DNA of 56,783 bases from DASUBN01 sp050261675 (GTDB lineage: Bacteria; Pseudomonadota; Gammaproteobacteria; Natronospirales; REEB76), in assembly GCA_050261675.1 (NCBI GenBank), contig JBLNDO010000100.1:1-56783 (forward strand). Direction: 5' to 3'. A program made the translations under genes and the position numbers. The notes beneath the pieces are model-generated. The model worked only from the letters and a program-made list of their open reading frames with translations, had not been told where the DNA came from and did not search any database. Positions 16,820-25,402 of this stretch are shown one piece after another; position 1 is the first letter of the stretch; each line of letters opens with the position of its first letter.

Positions 16820-18211
16820 GTGAAGCCGACCCTGGCCCTGCGCCAAAGCCAGCGCCTGAGCCTCACCCCCGAGCTCAGGCAGGCGTTGGGACTCCTGCAA
16901 CTCTCCGCCGTGGAACTCGCCGCCAAGGTACAGGAAGCCTTGGAAGGCAACCTCCTGCTGGAACGGGGTGACGAGGACGAAGCCCCCACGACCCTTCCGG
17001 AACAAGGCCTGGAAGCCCCGCCGGAAGCGCCCGCCACAGAAGTGGATTGGGACGGCGCCGCCGAGACCCCCGCGGACGGCGGCTGGGAAGACGACCAGCC
17101 CTTCCCGGAAGCCGCGGAGCGTTCAGGCCAGAGCCTCAAGGAATACCTCCTGTGGCAGCTCGAACTGGCGCGGCTCTCGGCCACGGACGCGGCCATCGGC
17201 GCAGCCATCATCGACGCTCTCAATGACGACGGCTATCTCACGGAATCCCTGGAGGACATCCGCTTGGCCCTGGCGGACAGCGATGCCGCGCCTGAACCGG
17301 ACGAGATGTACGCGGTGCTGCACCGGATCCAGGCCTTCGACCCCCCGGGGATCGCGGCCCGGGATCTCAAGGAATGCCTGCTTCTGCAACTTCGCCAGAG
17401 CGACGGCGCGGAGGACCCGGCCCACGCACTCGCCACAGTGCTGGTGGCGAGCCATCTGGAAAGCCTGGCGGCCCACGAACACGAGCGCCTCTGCCGCCTC
17501 CTGGACGTCGGCCGCGAGCAGCTGGACCGTGCCCTGGCCCTGATCCTGGGCCTCAACCCCCGGCCCGGGACCCACGTCTCGACGGGCGGGGTGGACTATG
17601 TCGTCCCGGACGTGCTGGTGAGCCGCCGCGGCGGCAACTGGCGGGTGGAGTTGAATCCCGCGGCGGTGCCGCGGGTCCGCGTGAATGCCGGTTACGCGGC
17701 AGCGCTGCGCCGTGGCGGGGCGGGCGGCGATCTCGCCCGTCAACTCCAGGAAGCCCGCTGGCTGGTGCGTAGCATCCGCATGCGCAACGAGACCCTGCTC
17801 CGGGTGGCCCAGAGCCTGGTGCGGCGCCAAAGCGCTTTCCTTGAGGACGGCGAGGAGGCCATGCGCCCCCTGCTCATGAAGGACGTGGCCGCGGAACTCG
17901 ACCTCCACGAGTCCACGGTGTCCCGGGTGGTCGCCAACAAGCATATGGCGACCCCGCGGGGCACCATCGCCTTCCGGCGGTTGTTCTCCAGCGAACTCGC
18001 GGCGGACGACGGCGGTGCATTCTCGGCCACCGCCATCCGCGCCATGATCCGCAAGCTCGTGGCACAGGAGGATCCCCGCAGCCCGCTCAGCGACAACCAC
18101 ATCACCCGGGAACTCACGAACCGCGGCATCCGCGTGGCGCGGCGCACGGTCGCGAAATACCGCGAATCCATGACCATCCCGCCGGCGCACGAGCGCCGAC
18201 GCGTCGAATAG
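16820..18211 (+). CDS. rpoN: RNA polymerase sigma-54 factor RpoN
   Basis: The 463-residue alternative sigma factor needs AAA+ activators to open promoters with GG/GC elements at -24/-12. Region I is the N-terminal LALRQSQRLSLTPELRQALGLLQLS. An acidic Pro-rich region II follows (about 45-105), then the core-binding and DNA-binding parts, with the RpoN box ARRTVAKYRE near the C-terminus. The start is GTG 16820. It follows lptB and precedes hpf as in other gammaproteobacteria. Confidence 0.96.
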   Translation: MKPTLALRQSQRLSLTPELRQALGLLQLSAVELAAKVQEALEGNLLLERGDEDEAPTTLPEQGLEAPPEAPATEVDWDGAAETPADGGWEDDQPFPEAAERSGQSLKEYLLWQLELARLSATDAAIGAAIIDALNDDGYLTESLEDIRLALADSDAAPEPDEMYAVLHRIQAFDPPGIAARDLKECLLLQLRQSDGAEDPAHALATVLVASHLESLAAHEHERLCRLLDVGREQLDRALALILGLNPRPGTHVSTGGVDYVVPDVLVSRRGGNWRVELNPAAVPRVRVNAGYAAALRRGGAGGDLARQLQEARWLVRSIRMRNETLLRVAQSLVRRQSAFLEDGEEAMRPLLMKDVAAELDLHESTVSRVVANKHMATPRGTIAFRRLFSSELAADDGGAFSATAIRAMIRKLVAQEDPRSPLSDNHITRELTNRGIRVARRTVAKYRESMTIPPAHERRRVE

Positions 18212-18249
18212 AGATAAACCGAAAGACGAAGACCATGAGGAGCAACGAC

Positions 18250-18570
18250 ATGAATATAGACATCACCGGCCATCACGTGGATATCACCGCTCCGCTGCGC
18301 AGCTACGTGCGCAACAAGTTTGAGCGATTAGAGCGACATTTCGACCACGTCACCGGGGTCCACGTGGTGCTCACCGTGTCCAAGCTGGAGCACAAGGCCG
18401 AGGCCACCCTCAACGTAAGCCGGGCCAAGCTGTTCGCCGACGCGGTGGAACCCGACATGTACGCCGCCATCGATTGCCTGGTGGACCGGCTCGACCGGCA
18501 GGTGAAGAAGCACAAGGAGAAGCTCGCCAACCACAGCGACCGTGCTTCTGTGCGTACCGCCCCCAACTGA
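18250..18570 (+). CDS. hpf: Ribosome hibernation promoting factor HPF (short form)
   Basis: The 106-residue protein has the S30AE/YfiA fold (MNIDITGHHVDITAPLRSYV, KFERLERHFDHVTGVHVVL, DMYAAIDCLVDRLDRQVKKHKEK). Short HPF helps form inactive 100S ribosome dimers in stationary phase. ATG 18250 is chosen over ATG 18235 because AGGAG lies 8 nt before it. The gene ends at a strong terminator, unlike relatives where ptsN follows directly. Confidence 0.94.
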   Translation: MNIDITGHHVDITAPLRSYVRNKFERLERHFDHVTGVHVVLTVSKLEHKAEATLNVSRAKLFADAVEPDMYAAIDCLVDRLDRQVKKHKEKLANHSDRASVRTAPN

Positions 18571-18593
18571 AAGTTTCTTGGCGTTGATGCCTG

Positions 18594-18623
18594 ACGGCGT
18601 GGTAATCCCACGCCGTTTTCTTT
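18594..18623 (+). terminator. Rho-independent terminator after hpf
   Basis: A perfect 9-bp stem, ACGGCGTGG paired with CCACGCCGT over a 5-nt loop, is followed by a T-rich run (TTTTCTTT). It starts 23 nt after the hpf stop codon. Confidence 0.85.
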
Positions 18624-18624
18624 C

Positions 18625-18763
18625 AAATCATCTTAAAAGCTGTTGCGCTTGGCAGGGCGTTGTTGCGCTGCGGCCCACAATCCTCACGTACTGAAGAGTA
18701 CGCTCCGGTTGCTCGCCTTGCGCGCCTAGCCCTGCCTTCGCTCACGACGCTTTTAAGATGATT
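18625..18763. repeat. 139-bp palindromic element (MITE/REP-like) between hpf and rapZ
   Basis: Perfect 16-bp terminal inverted repeats (AAATCATCTTAAAAGC at 18625-18640 and its complement at 18748-18763) enclose a second 8-bp pair (GGCAGGGC 18651-18658, GCCCTGCC 18728-18735). The centre is a small hairpin CGTACT-gaag-AGTACG. The two halves are similar along their length, so the element can fold into one long hairpin. It has no coding capacity. This is the design of a non-autonomous mobile repeat; I see no second copy in this window. Confidence 0.75.
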
Positions 18764-18814
18764 TAAGGGGAAATATGCTAATTTAGAAGACACCAAGATC
18801 AATCAAAATCCACC

Positions 18815-19672
18815 ATGCGGCTCGTCATCCTCAGCGGCCTCTCCGGCTCCGGCAAGTCCGTGGCGCTGCACATGCTCGAGGACCTGGGCTATTACTGCGT
18901 GGACAACATCCCTGCCGGGCATCTCCAGGGCTTCGTGCGAGAGACCCTGCTGACCAACGACCCGGCCTACCAGCGCATGGCCGTGGGCGTGGACGCCCGC
19001 AACCGCACCGAGGACATCCGCTCCGTCCCCCAGACGGTGAAGAAGCTGCGCGCCGAGGGCATCGAGTGCGAGATCGTGTTCCTGCATGCCGAGGACGCAG
19101 TGCTCCTGAAGCGCTACAGCGAGACCCACCGCCCCCATCCGCTGGCGGGCGAAGGCCGCTCCCTCAAAGACGCCATCCAGGCGGAGCGCGATCTCCTGGG
19201 GCCGCTGGCCGACGAGGCGGACATGGTGCTGGACAGTTCGCGCACCTCGGTACACGAACTCCGGGAACTGGTGCGGGCGCGCATCCACCGACTCGAACGC
19301 CAGGCGCTGTCGCTCATGTTCCAGTCCTTCGGCTACCGTCACGGCATCCCGGGCGATTCGGACTTCGTGTTCGACGCCCGCGGCCTGCCGAACCCTTATT
19401 GGGAGCCCTCCCTCAAGACGCTGACCGGCCGGGACCTGGCCGTGGCGAAATATCTGGAGCAGCACGAGGCGGTGAAGAAATTCGTCGCCGACATCCAAGG
19501 TTTCCTGGATTACTGGATTCCCAAGTTCGAATCGTCCAACCGCCGTTACCTCACGGTGTCCATCGGTTGCACCGGCGGATACCACCGTTCCGTCTACGTG
19601 GTGGAAAGATTGTCAGAACATTTCAGGAAACAGGGCCGGGACGTCTTGGCCCGCCACAACGAACTGAAATAG
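18815..19672 (+). CDS. rapZ: RNase adapter protein RapZ
   Basis: The 285-residue nucleotide-binding protein has Walker A GLSGSGKSVAL near the N-terminus and the C-terminal motif RYLTVSIGCTGGYHRSVYVVE. In E. coli RapZ binds glucosamine 6-phosphate and guides RNase E to the small RNA GlmZ, tuning GlmS and so envelope precursor supply. ptsN and ptsO/hprK, which normally flank it, are absent here. Its stop is 9 bp from the convergent patatin gene. Confidence 0.95.
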   Translation: MRLVILSGLSGSGKSVALHMLEDLGYYCVDNIPAGHLQGFVRETLLTNDPAYQRMAVGVDARNRTEDIRSVPQTVKKLRAEGIECEIVFLHAEDAVLLKRYSETHRPHPLAGEGRSLKDAIQAERDLLGPLADEADMVLDSSRTSVHELRELVRARIHRLERQALSLMFQSFGYRHGIPGDSDFVFDARGLPNPYWEPSLKTLTGRDLAVAKYLEQHEAVKKFVADIQGFLDYWIPKFESSNRRYLTVSIGCTGGYHRSVYVVERLSEHFRKQGRDVLARHNELK

Positions 19673-19681
19673 CATACCTCC

Positions 19682-20863
19682 TCAGCCCGTTCGGGTTTCC
19701 GGCTCCGCATCCTTCGAATCCGGACCGATGAACGCCATGAGCTTGTCCGCCTGGGCCTGCGCGTCCCGCTGACCGAGCTCGATCAGATCCTTGCAAAAAC
19801 CCCCTTCAAACAGCAGGTAACTCAGGAGCTGGCTGCCGCTCTTGTGCAGGCCCCCGACGCCACGCAGCAGGAAGCGCACGCTGCGCGGGAACTCGTCCTT
19901 GTGGTGCTGGGCGATGTCGCGCATGTCCTCGCTCGGCGTGACAACAAAAGTGTCGATCACCTTCAAGGGCTGTTCCTCGCCGGACCGGTCGGGAATGCGG
20001 CTCACGGTGTTGTTGATGCGTTGCAGGCGCTCCAGGTCGCCGTAGATGCTGTCCATGAACAGCGTGTCCAGCAGGTAGCCCGCGATCTGACCGAGGGAGG
20101 GATAGGGCACTCTCTCCCCCTCCAGCGGCAGGCGGTTCGGCTGTTCGTTGCGTACCGCCACCACCAGCACCTTTTCGGCCCCCAGGTGCACCACCGGGCT
20201 CAAGGGCGCCGACTGGCGCATGGAACCGTCGCCAAAGAACTCGCGGCCGATCTGTACCGCCGGGAAGATCACCGGCAGCGCCACTGAGGCCATGATGTGA
20301 TCCAGGGCGATCTCCACCGGCTGGCCGATGCGGCGGGTACGGTGCCAGGGCTTGGAGCCGCGGCGCCCCTGGAAGAACGTGATGGAGCGTGCCGACGTGT
20401 AGCCGGAGGCGGTGATGGCAAGCGCATCCAGCACGCCGGCGTCGATGGCCTCCTCCACCCGGTCGAAATCGATGTGCTCCCGGAGTAGCTCCCGCAAGGG
20501 CTGGTTGTCCAGGAGCGAGATGGGGTTGTGCCGGTCCATGCCGCCCGAGAGCAGAGTGAACAGCCAGTGCATGCTGGTCTTCACCGCCGTCCCGATGCCG
20601 GTCTTGAAGACCCTTTCGCTGCGCAGGCTGCTCCACAGGTGATCCAGGTAGGCGACGCCGTGGCGGAAGTTCTGGGCGTGGCTTGCAAGCATGGCGGCAT
20701 TGATGGCGCCGGCGGAGGTGCCGGAGATCACCGAGAACGGCGAGGGTGCGTCCTGCGGGAGCATCTCCGCCAAGGCCTTCATCACGCCCACCTGATAGGC
20801 CGCCCGTGCACCGCCGCCCGGCAACACCAACCCGACCTTCGGTCTCGAGGAGTTTATGGTCAT
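19682..20863 (-). CDS. Patatin-like phospholipase (RssA-like)
   Basis: The 393-residue protein has a patatin domain: oxyanion loop LPGGGARAAYQVG, nucleophile Ser50 in GTSAG, and catalytic Asp212 in DGS. The C-terminal third (YLLDTLFMDSIYGDLERLQRIN and after) resembles extensions seen in bacterial RssA-type proteins. It probably hydrolyses acyl ester bonds of phospholipids; the substrate is unknown and I see no clear signal peptide. Its ATG overlaps the upstream alcohol dehydrogenase stop by 4 nt. Confidence 0.88.
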   Translation of the reverse strand: MTINSSRPKVGLVLPGGGARAAYQVGVMKALAEMLPQDAPSPFSVISGTSAGAINAAMLASHAQNFRHGVAYLDHLWSSLRSERVFKTGIGTAVKTSMHWLFTLLSGGMDRHNPISLLDNQPLRELLREHIDFDRVEEAIDAGVLDALAITASGYTSARSITFFQGRRGSKPWHRTRRIGQPVEIALDHIMASVALPVIFPAVQIGREFFGDGSMRQSAPLSPVVHLGAEKVLVVAVRNEQPNRLPLEGERVPYPSLGQIAGYLLDTLFMDSIYGDLERLQRINNTVSRIPDRSGEEQPLKVIDTFVVTPSEDMRDIAQHHKDEFPRSVRFLLRGVGGLHKSGSQLLSYLLFEGGFCKDLIELGQRDAQAQADKLMAFIGPDSKDAEPETRTG

Positions 20864-21867
20864 GGGTTCTCCAATACCATGCGGAAGCGGGCCTGATTCG
20901 CTGCCACCCGCTGCAAGGCTGTGTTTACCTCACCCATGGGCATGGCCTCGATGCGCGGCCGTACCTGATGCTCCGCGGCAAATGACAGCATCTCGGTCAT
21001 GCTGCGGCGCCCGCCGATGGTGCTGCCGGTGAGGGTCCTCTGGCCGCTCAGGAGTTCGCCGGGACGGATACCCAGGTTCCCGGGCGTCGCGCCCACGAAG
21101 CACAGGGTGCCGTTGGGACGCAGCAGTTTCAGATACTCGCCCCAGGGCAGGTCCACGTTCACGGTGCTCAAGATGTAGTCCAGGCTGCGCCGGGCTTTCT
21201 GCAGGGCGCCCGAATCGGATGTGTCCAGGAATTCGGCGGCGCCAAGGCGATGCGCATCCTCGGCCTTGGCAGCCGTGGATGAGAGCGCCATGACCGCGGC
21301 GCCGAGCTTGGCCGCGAACTGCACGGCGATATGCCCCAGGCCACCGATACCCACGATCCCCACGCGCATGCCCGGACCCACGCCGTGGCGCGCGAGTGGG
21401 GAGAACACTGTTACGCCGGCACAAAGCAGCGGTGCCGCCAGGGCGGATTCCAGGGCATCCGGGATGGGAAAGGCAAAGCGTCCGTCCGTGACGATGGCTG
21501 CCGCGAAGCCGCCGTGGTGGCCGACACAGGTGGCTTCGGTCTTGGCGCAAAGATTGTCGTCGCCCCGTCGGCAGTATTCACACTCGCCGCAGGCGCTACG
21601 CTGCCAGCCTACCCCCACCCGTTGGCCCACCTTGAGATGGCTGACCCCTGACCCTAAGCCTGTCACCGTGCCGACGATCTCGTGGCCCGGCACCAGGGGG
21701 TAGCGGCTCACCCCCCAGTCATCGTTGATGAGATGCAGGTCACTGTGGCAGATGCCGCAGTGGGATATACGTATTTCCACGTCCCGGGGCCCCAGGGGCG
21801 CAGGCTCGTAGCGAAATGCCGTCAGCGGGCTCCGGGCTTTCGACGCCGCCCAGGCTGAGATGCTCAT
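20860..21867 (-). CDS. Zinc-dependent NAD(P) alcohol dehydrogenase (cinnamyl-alcohol/YahK-like)
   Basis: The 335-residue medium-chain dehydrogenase has catalytic zinc ligands in HCGICHSDLH and PGHEIVG plus LLCAG. The four structural-zinc cysteines are in CGECEYCRRGDDNLC, and the Rossmann fingerprint is GIVGIGGLGHIAVQFA. It resembles the broad-specificity aldehyde reductases of the CAD group (YahK, YjgB). The substrate cannot be read. It is translationally coupled to the patatin gene and diverges from the orphan parA. Confidence 0.9.
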   Translation of the reverse strand: MSISAWAASKARSPLTAFRYEPAPLGPRDVEIRISHCGICHSDLHLINDDWGVSRYPLVPGHEIVGTVTGLGSGVSHLKVGQRVGVGWQRSACGECEYCRRGDDNLCAKTEATCVGHHGGFAAAIVTDGRFAFPIPDALESALAAPLLCAGVTVFSPLARHGVGPGMRVGIVGIGGLGHIAVQFAAKLGAAVMALSSTAAKAEDAHRLGAAEFLDTSDSGALQKARRSLDYILSTVNVDLPWGEYLKLLRPNGTLCFVGATPGNLGIRPGELLSGQRTLTGSTIGGRRSMTEMLSFAAEHQVRPRIEAMPMGEVNTALQRVAANQARFRMVLENP

Positions 21868-22020
21868 GGGGCCTCCGCAAAAAATGTTAAATGGACTGGA
21901 CGCGGGCGTATAGGGTACTAGTATTTAAAGAAGCAAAAATCCCGGGTATTCAAGGCCTAAGCCCGGGCAGTTCAAGAATGGCCTGAGTGTCTGTTAACAA
22001 CCGACCGCACGGGATGGGCC

Positions 22021-22812
22021 ATGCTGAATCTGAACCTCTGGCGCCAACACGCCCTGGAAACCCCGCAGGAGCCTGATACGGTGCCGGCGGCGCGCACCCA
22101 GCGGCCGCTGCTCAAGACCGTGGTGCTCAATACCAAAGGAGGTTGCGGCAAGACGACTCTGTCCACCTCCCTGGCAGCTTACTACGCCCAGCGTGGCTAC
22201 CGCACCGCGCTGTTGGACACCGATCCCCAGGGTTCGAGTCTGCGCTGGCTCGCCAACCGCGGCGCACGCAAACCCGTCATCGCCGGCCTCACCGGCGCGG
22301 ACAAAAGCGGCCGCGTGACCAAGAGCTTCCTCATGCGCGTGCCTCCCGATACCGAGCGTCTGGTGGTGGATACCCCCGCCGCCATCGACCCCCTGAGGCT
22401 GCAGGACGCGGTGCGCGGTGCCCACGCTATCCTCATTCCGGTACTGCCATCGGACATCGACATCCATGCCGCCTCCCGCTGCGTGGCGGAACTCCTGCTC
22501 TCGGGCCGAATTGAGAACCGCCAGGAACGCGTGGCGGTGGTGGCGAACCGGGTGAAGAAGCAGACGCGCATGTACGAGACCCTGCGCCGCTTTTTGGAGA
22601 GCTTGGACATCCCCTTCGTGGCGAGCCTCAGGGACACCCAGAACTACGTCTATGCGACCGAGCACGGTTTAGGCGTGCACGAACTCAAAGACCGGAGCGT
22701 CAAGCAGGAACTGCACGAATGGGAACCGCTCATTGCATGGCTGGAGAGCCGCTCCGCTCAGCAACTCCAGCCGGTTCCCCTCCCCCTCGAGGGCACTCAC
22801 TCCTTGGCCTGA
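22021..22812 (+). CDS. Orphan ParA/MinD-family ATPase
   Basis: The 263-residue deviant-Walker ATPase has LNTKGGCGKTTLSTSLAAYYA as Walker A, with Cys in the place of the usual Val in KGGVGKTT, then LLDTDPQGSSLRWL and Walker B LVVDTPA. An N-terminal stretch of about 30 residues precedes the domain. No ParB, parS-like repeat or cargo gene is adjacent, so it is unlikely to be the chromosome segregation ParA. Such proteins can position other cargoes. The 153-bp gap upstream holds two CCCGGG motifs 15 nt apart but no promoter I can name. The 3' end overlaps the acylase gene by 16 bp. Confidence 0.85.
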   Translation: MLNLNLWRQHALETPQEPDTVPAARTQRPLLKTVVLNTKGGCGKTTLSTSLAAYYAQRGYRTALLDTDPQGSSLRWLANRGARKPVIAGLTGADKSGRVTKSFLMRVPPDTERLVVDTPAAIDPLRLQDAVRGAHAILIPVLPSDIDIHAASRCVAELLLSGRIENRQERVAVVANRVKKQTRMYETLRRFLESLDIPFVASLRDTQNYVYATEHGLGVHELKDRSVKQELHEWEPLIAWLESRSAQQLQPVPLPLEGTHSLA

Positions 22813-25181
22813 AAGACCAGCGTGTGCTCCGCCGCACCGGGTAGAAACGGCGCCGCCTGTCCCCGTTCCCAGGCCGGCTCGCTATTCCGGTAATAAGGAC
22901 TCAGCGGCCAGGCGCTCTGGCCCGTGGGCATTTCGAGAATGCTGTCTTCCTCGTGGCCGGGCGACACCACCATGCGCTCCGAGGCACCGAAATCTACCCC
23001 CTGCACCCGCGGCATGTTGCTGTCTCCCGGCAACTGCGCCGGCGCCATGTCCAGGAAACGGGCCAGCGAAGGCAGGGCGGTGCTCAGGGGATGCTGGATG
23101 TGCACGGTGTTGCGTTCGCCCCAGGTGCGCGTGGAAAGCCCGGTGCCGGGCACCGAGAGCTGCCCGATCACTTTGTCCACGGAATCCAGCAAGAGTGCAT
23201 CCCAGTTCTTGTAAGCAGGATCCAAGAGATTGGCCGGCTGCTGGCTGACGAGCGCCCACAGCGGACCCTCCAGCTGGGCCAGTGCATGGAAACCGAATTG
23301 CGGGTCCGCCTTGATGCAGGGGGCGAACAGGGGCGTGAGCGCCGCGTCTTCCGCCGCCGTGCGGAACGCCCGCACCAGCCGGTAGCCCACGGAATCCACG
23401 CTCGCGTGTCCGCCCCAGTTCTCAACGTCACGACGGAACTCGGCCCGTTCCGGATGGCCGGCGAGCCGCTCCGGGGTGAGCACACGCAGCAGCAGCGTGC
23501 GCCAGCGCGCCAGAAACCTGGCTTCGTCGTCCAGTTGTATCGCCAGCATGTCGGCGGGCTTGAAGCTTTTGCGCGTCCTGAGGTCGTCACGGATCTGCAT
23601 GGCGCGGGCGCCCAAGTCGTAGCCGCCGTCGCCGATCAAGGCGAGCATCGGCCCCTCCACCACGCGGGCATTGGCGGTCCAGAGCCGCCCGTCGGCGGGA
23701 TCCACGATACGCGGATACTTCTCGGGCGGGAGCCAGCCGGTCCAGCCTGTATTGGGCGAGTCCCAATAAGACGGGAATTGTGGGTCGTAGCCCGTGCGCT
23801 GTGGAATGCGGCCGGCGATGGTCCATGCCACGTGGCCGCCTGAGTCCGCGGTCATGAAGTTTTGCTCGGGCATGCCGGCGCGGTTGGCAACCGCCATGGC
23901 CTCCTGTACATCCTTGGCGAAATCCATGTAACCCAGTTCCAGGTTGGTGCCGTCCGGATCCGCCGCCATCCAGCGCACCGCACGGGTGACGCCGTTATGG
24001 TCCTGGTCCAGCACCGGCCCCCAGACGGTGTCGCGCACCTCCAGGGTCTCGTCCCGGCCGCCTTTCACGTGGATGGTTTCACGGTGATGCTCGAAATGCC
24101 GCCAGCCGTCGGCGGTTCGGTATTGGTCCGGATCGTCGGGATTGATATGCAAGAGCACGAGATCGGTCCAATCGCCATAGCTGTTGGTAAAACCCCAGGC
24201 CACATGGCCGTTGCTGCCCACCACCATGGCGGGAACGCCCGGCAGCGTGACGCCCGTCACGGTGACCCCGCCGCCCGGTGCGCGGGCATCTTGATACGTC
24301 CACTGGGCCCGGTACCAGGTGTTGGGAACCCGCAAACCGAGATGCATGTCATTGGCCAAAAGCGCGCGTCCACCGTCACCCAGTTCCTTGCCTACCGCCC
24401 AGTTATTACTGCCAATATCGTCGGAATCGTCATCGGCTTCGCCCAGCAAGGCGAGTTTCTCCGGCGGATGTTTGCGAAGATCGACGACATCGGGTCCTGG
24501 AATGGGCGGCGTCTCCATCGGTTTGCCCAGGATGGGCGCATCCCATTGGGTTCCGGGGGACGCGAGGAAATGGAACAACGGTGCGGGCAGCAGATCGCGC
24601 ATCAGCGCCAGATCAGATTCGTTCCTGTCACGGCCGCCACGCTGCAAGTCGAGGTACATGGCGTCGATGACCAGGATGCAATCCTCCGGTTGCCACGGCT
24701 TCGGCCGTTTCATGAGGAGACCATACTCGAACGGCCAGGTGGAAAGCGCCTTGAGGCCTGCATTCACCCCGTCGGTATATGCCTGGATGGCCTGCCGCTG
24801 CGGCTGGTTCGCCCGTACCAGCACCTGCTTCGCCACCGCGCGCAGGCGGAACAGCCGCGTGTGTTCGTCCACATCCAGCACGCTGGATCCCAGGAGCTCC
24901 GAAAGTTCGCCCGCCGAGACGCGGCGCAGCACATCCATCTGGAAGAAGCGGTCCTGGGCGTGCAGGAAACCCAACGCCCGCATGGCATCGGCGCGGTTCG
25001 CGGCGTGGATGCTAGGCGCTCCCAAGCTGTCGCGGGTCACGGTGACCGGAGCCGAGAGCCCGGCGAGCGCCGTCTGGCCGTCGAGCAGCGGCGCACCGCC
25101 CCGGAGGAAGCCGTATCCGGCAAGCAGGATGATCAGGATCAACCCTGCTGTCGCTCCGCCCCACTTGAGTGCGCGCCCCAT
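22797..25181 (-). CDS. Penicillin acylase family protein (Ntn-hydrolase)
   Basis: The 794-residue protein belongs to the penicillin G acylase/acyl-homoserine lactone acylase/aculeacin family. A signal or anchor segment at residues 8-27 directs it out of the cytoplasm. The alpha chain is followed by the self-cleavage point at Gly257-Ser258 (DIGSNNWAVG), where Ser becomes the N-terminal nucleophile of the beta chain. The conserved FTNSYGDWTDLVL and later beta-chain motifs follow. The amide substrate cannot be predicted; quorum-signal acylation, antibiotics or cell-wall amides are possible. It diverges from the two-component genes. Confidence 0.9.
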   Translation of the reverse strand: MGRALKWGGATAGLILIILLAGYGFLRGGAPLLDGQTALAGLSAPVTVTRDSLGAPSIHAANRADAMRALGFLHAQDRFFQMDVLRRVSAGELSELLGSSVLDVDEHTRLFRLRAVAKQVLVRANQPQRQAIQAYTDGVNAGLKALSTWPFEYGLLMKRPKPWQPEDCILVIDAMYLDLQRGGRDRNESDLALMRDLLPAPLFHFLASPGTQWDAPILGKPMETPPIPGPDVVDLRKHPPEKLALLGEADDDSDDIGSNNWAVGKELGDGGRALLANDMHLGLRVPNTWYRAQWTYQDARAPGGGVTVTGVTLPGVPAMVVGSNGHVAWGFTNSYGDWTDLVLLHINPDDPDQYRTADGWRHFEHHRETIHVKGGRDETLEVRDTVWGPVLDQDHNGVTRAVRWMAADPDGTNLELGYMDFAKDVQEAMAVANRAGMPEQNFMTADSGGHVAWTIAGRIPQRTGYDPQFPSYWDSPNTGWTGWLPPEKYPRIVDPADGRLWTANARVVEGPMLALIGDGGYDLGARAMQIRDDLRTRKSFKPADMLAIQLDDEARFLARWRTLLLRVLTPERLAGHPERAEFRRDVENWGGHASVDSVGYRLVRAFRTAAEDAALTPLFAPCIKADPQFGFHALAQLEGPLWALVSQQPANLLDPAYKNWDALLLDSVDKVIGQLSVPGTGLSTRTWGERNTVHIQHPLSTALPSLARFLDMAPAQLPGDSNMPRVQGVDFGASERMVVSPGHEEDSILEMPTGQSAWPLSPYYRNSEPAWERGQAAPFLPGAAEHTLVFQAKE

Positions 25182-25257
25182 GCTTCGAAGCTCCCGCCGC
25201 CCGATTTTCCGGGTGCCTCAGCCTAAAGGCTCAACCCCTGCTTGTCACCCGAGGGCC

Positions 25258-25273
25258 TGTGACAAGCGTCACA
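25258..25273. promoter_or_regulatory. CRP-family binding site (TGTGA-N6-TCACA)
   Basis: Perfect CRP half-sites TGTGA and TCACA are spaced by 6 nt. The site lies in the 221-bp gap between the divergent acylase and histidine kinase genes. An overlapping inverted repeat TTGTCAC-N10-GTGACAA spans 25242-25265. The site centre is 84 bp from the acylase start and 137 bp from the kinase start, so either could be the target. Confidence 0.55.
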
Positions 25274-25402
25274 AACAAGTCCTGACGGGCGCGACTGGCT
25301 GGGCGGTCGTGCGGAAGCCATGCTATCCGCACAATTCGGATGGCTCCCGTTCATGGCGACAAAACCCGCAACGCGTCGTGGGTGAGGTGATAGGCTAGAT
25401 CC

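Noticed and set aside
22021..22812. Chromosome partitioning locus with replication origin
   Set aside because: There is no parB, gidA/gidB, dnaA or DnaA-box cluster near the ParA-like gene.
23862..25226. Long plus-strand open frame across the acylase gene
   Set aside because: The minus-strand frame is a full penicillin acylase family protein; the plus frame shows no family motif and is a GC-driven shadow.
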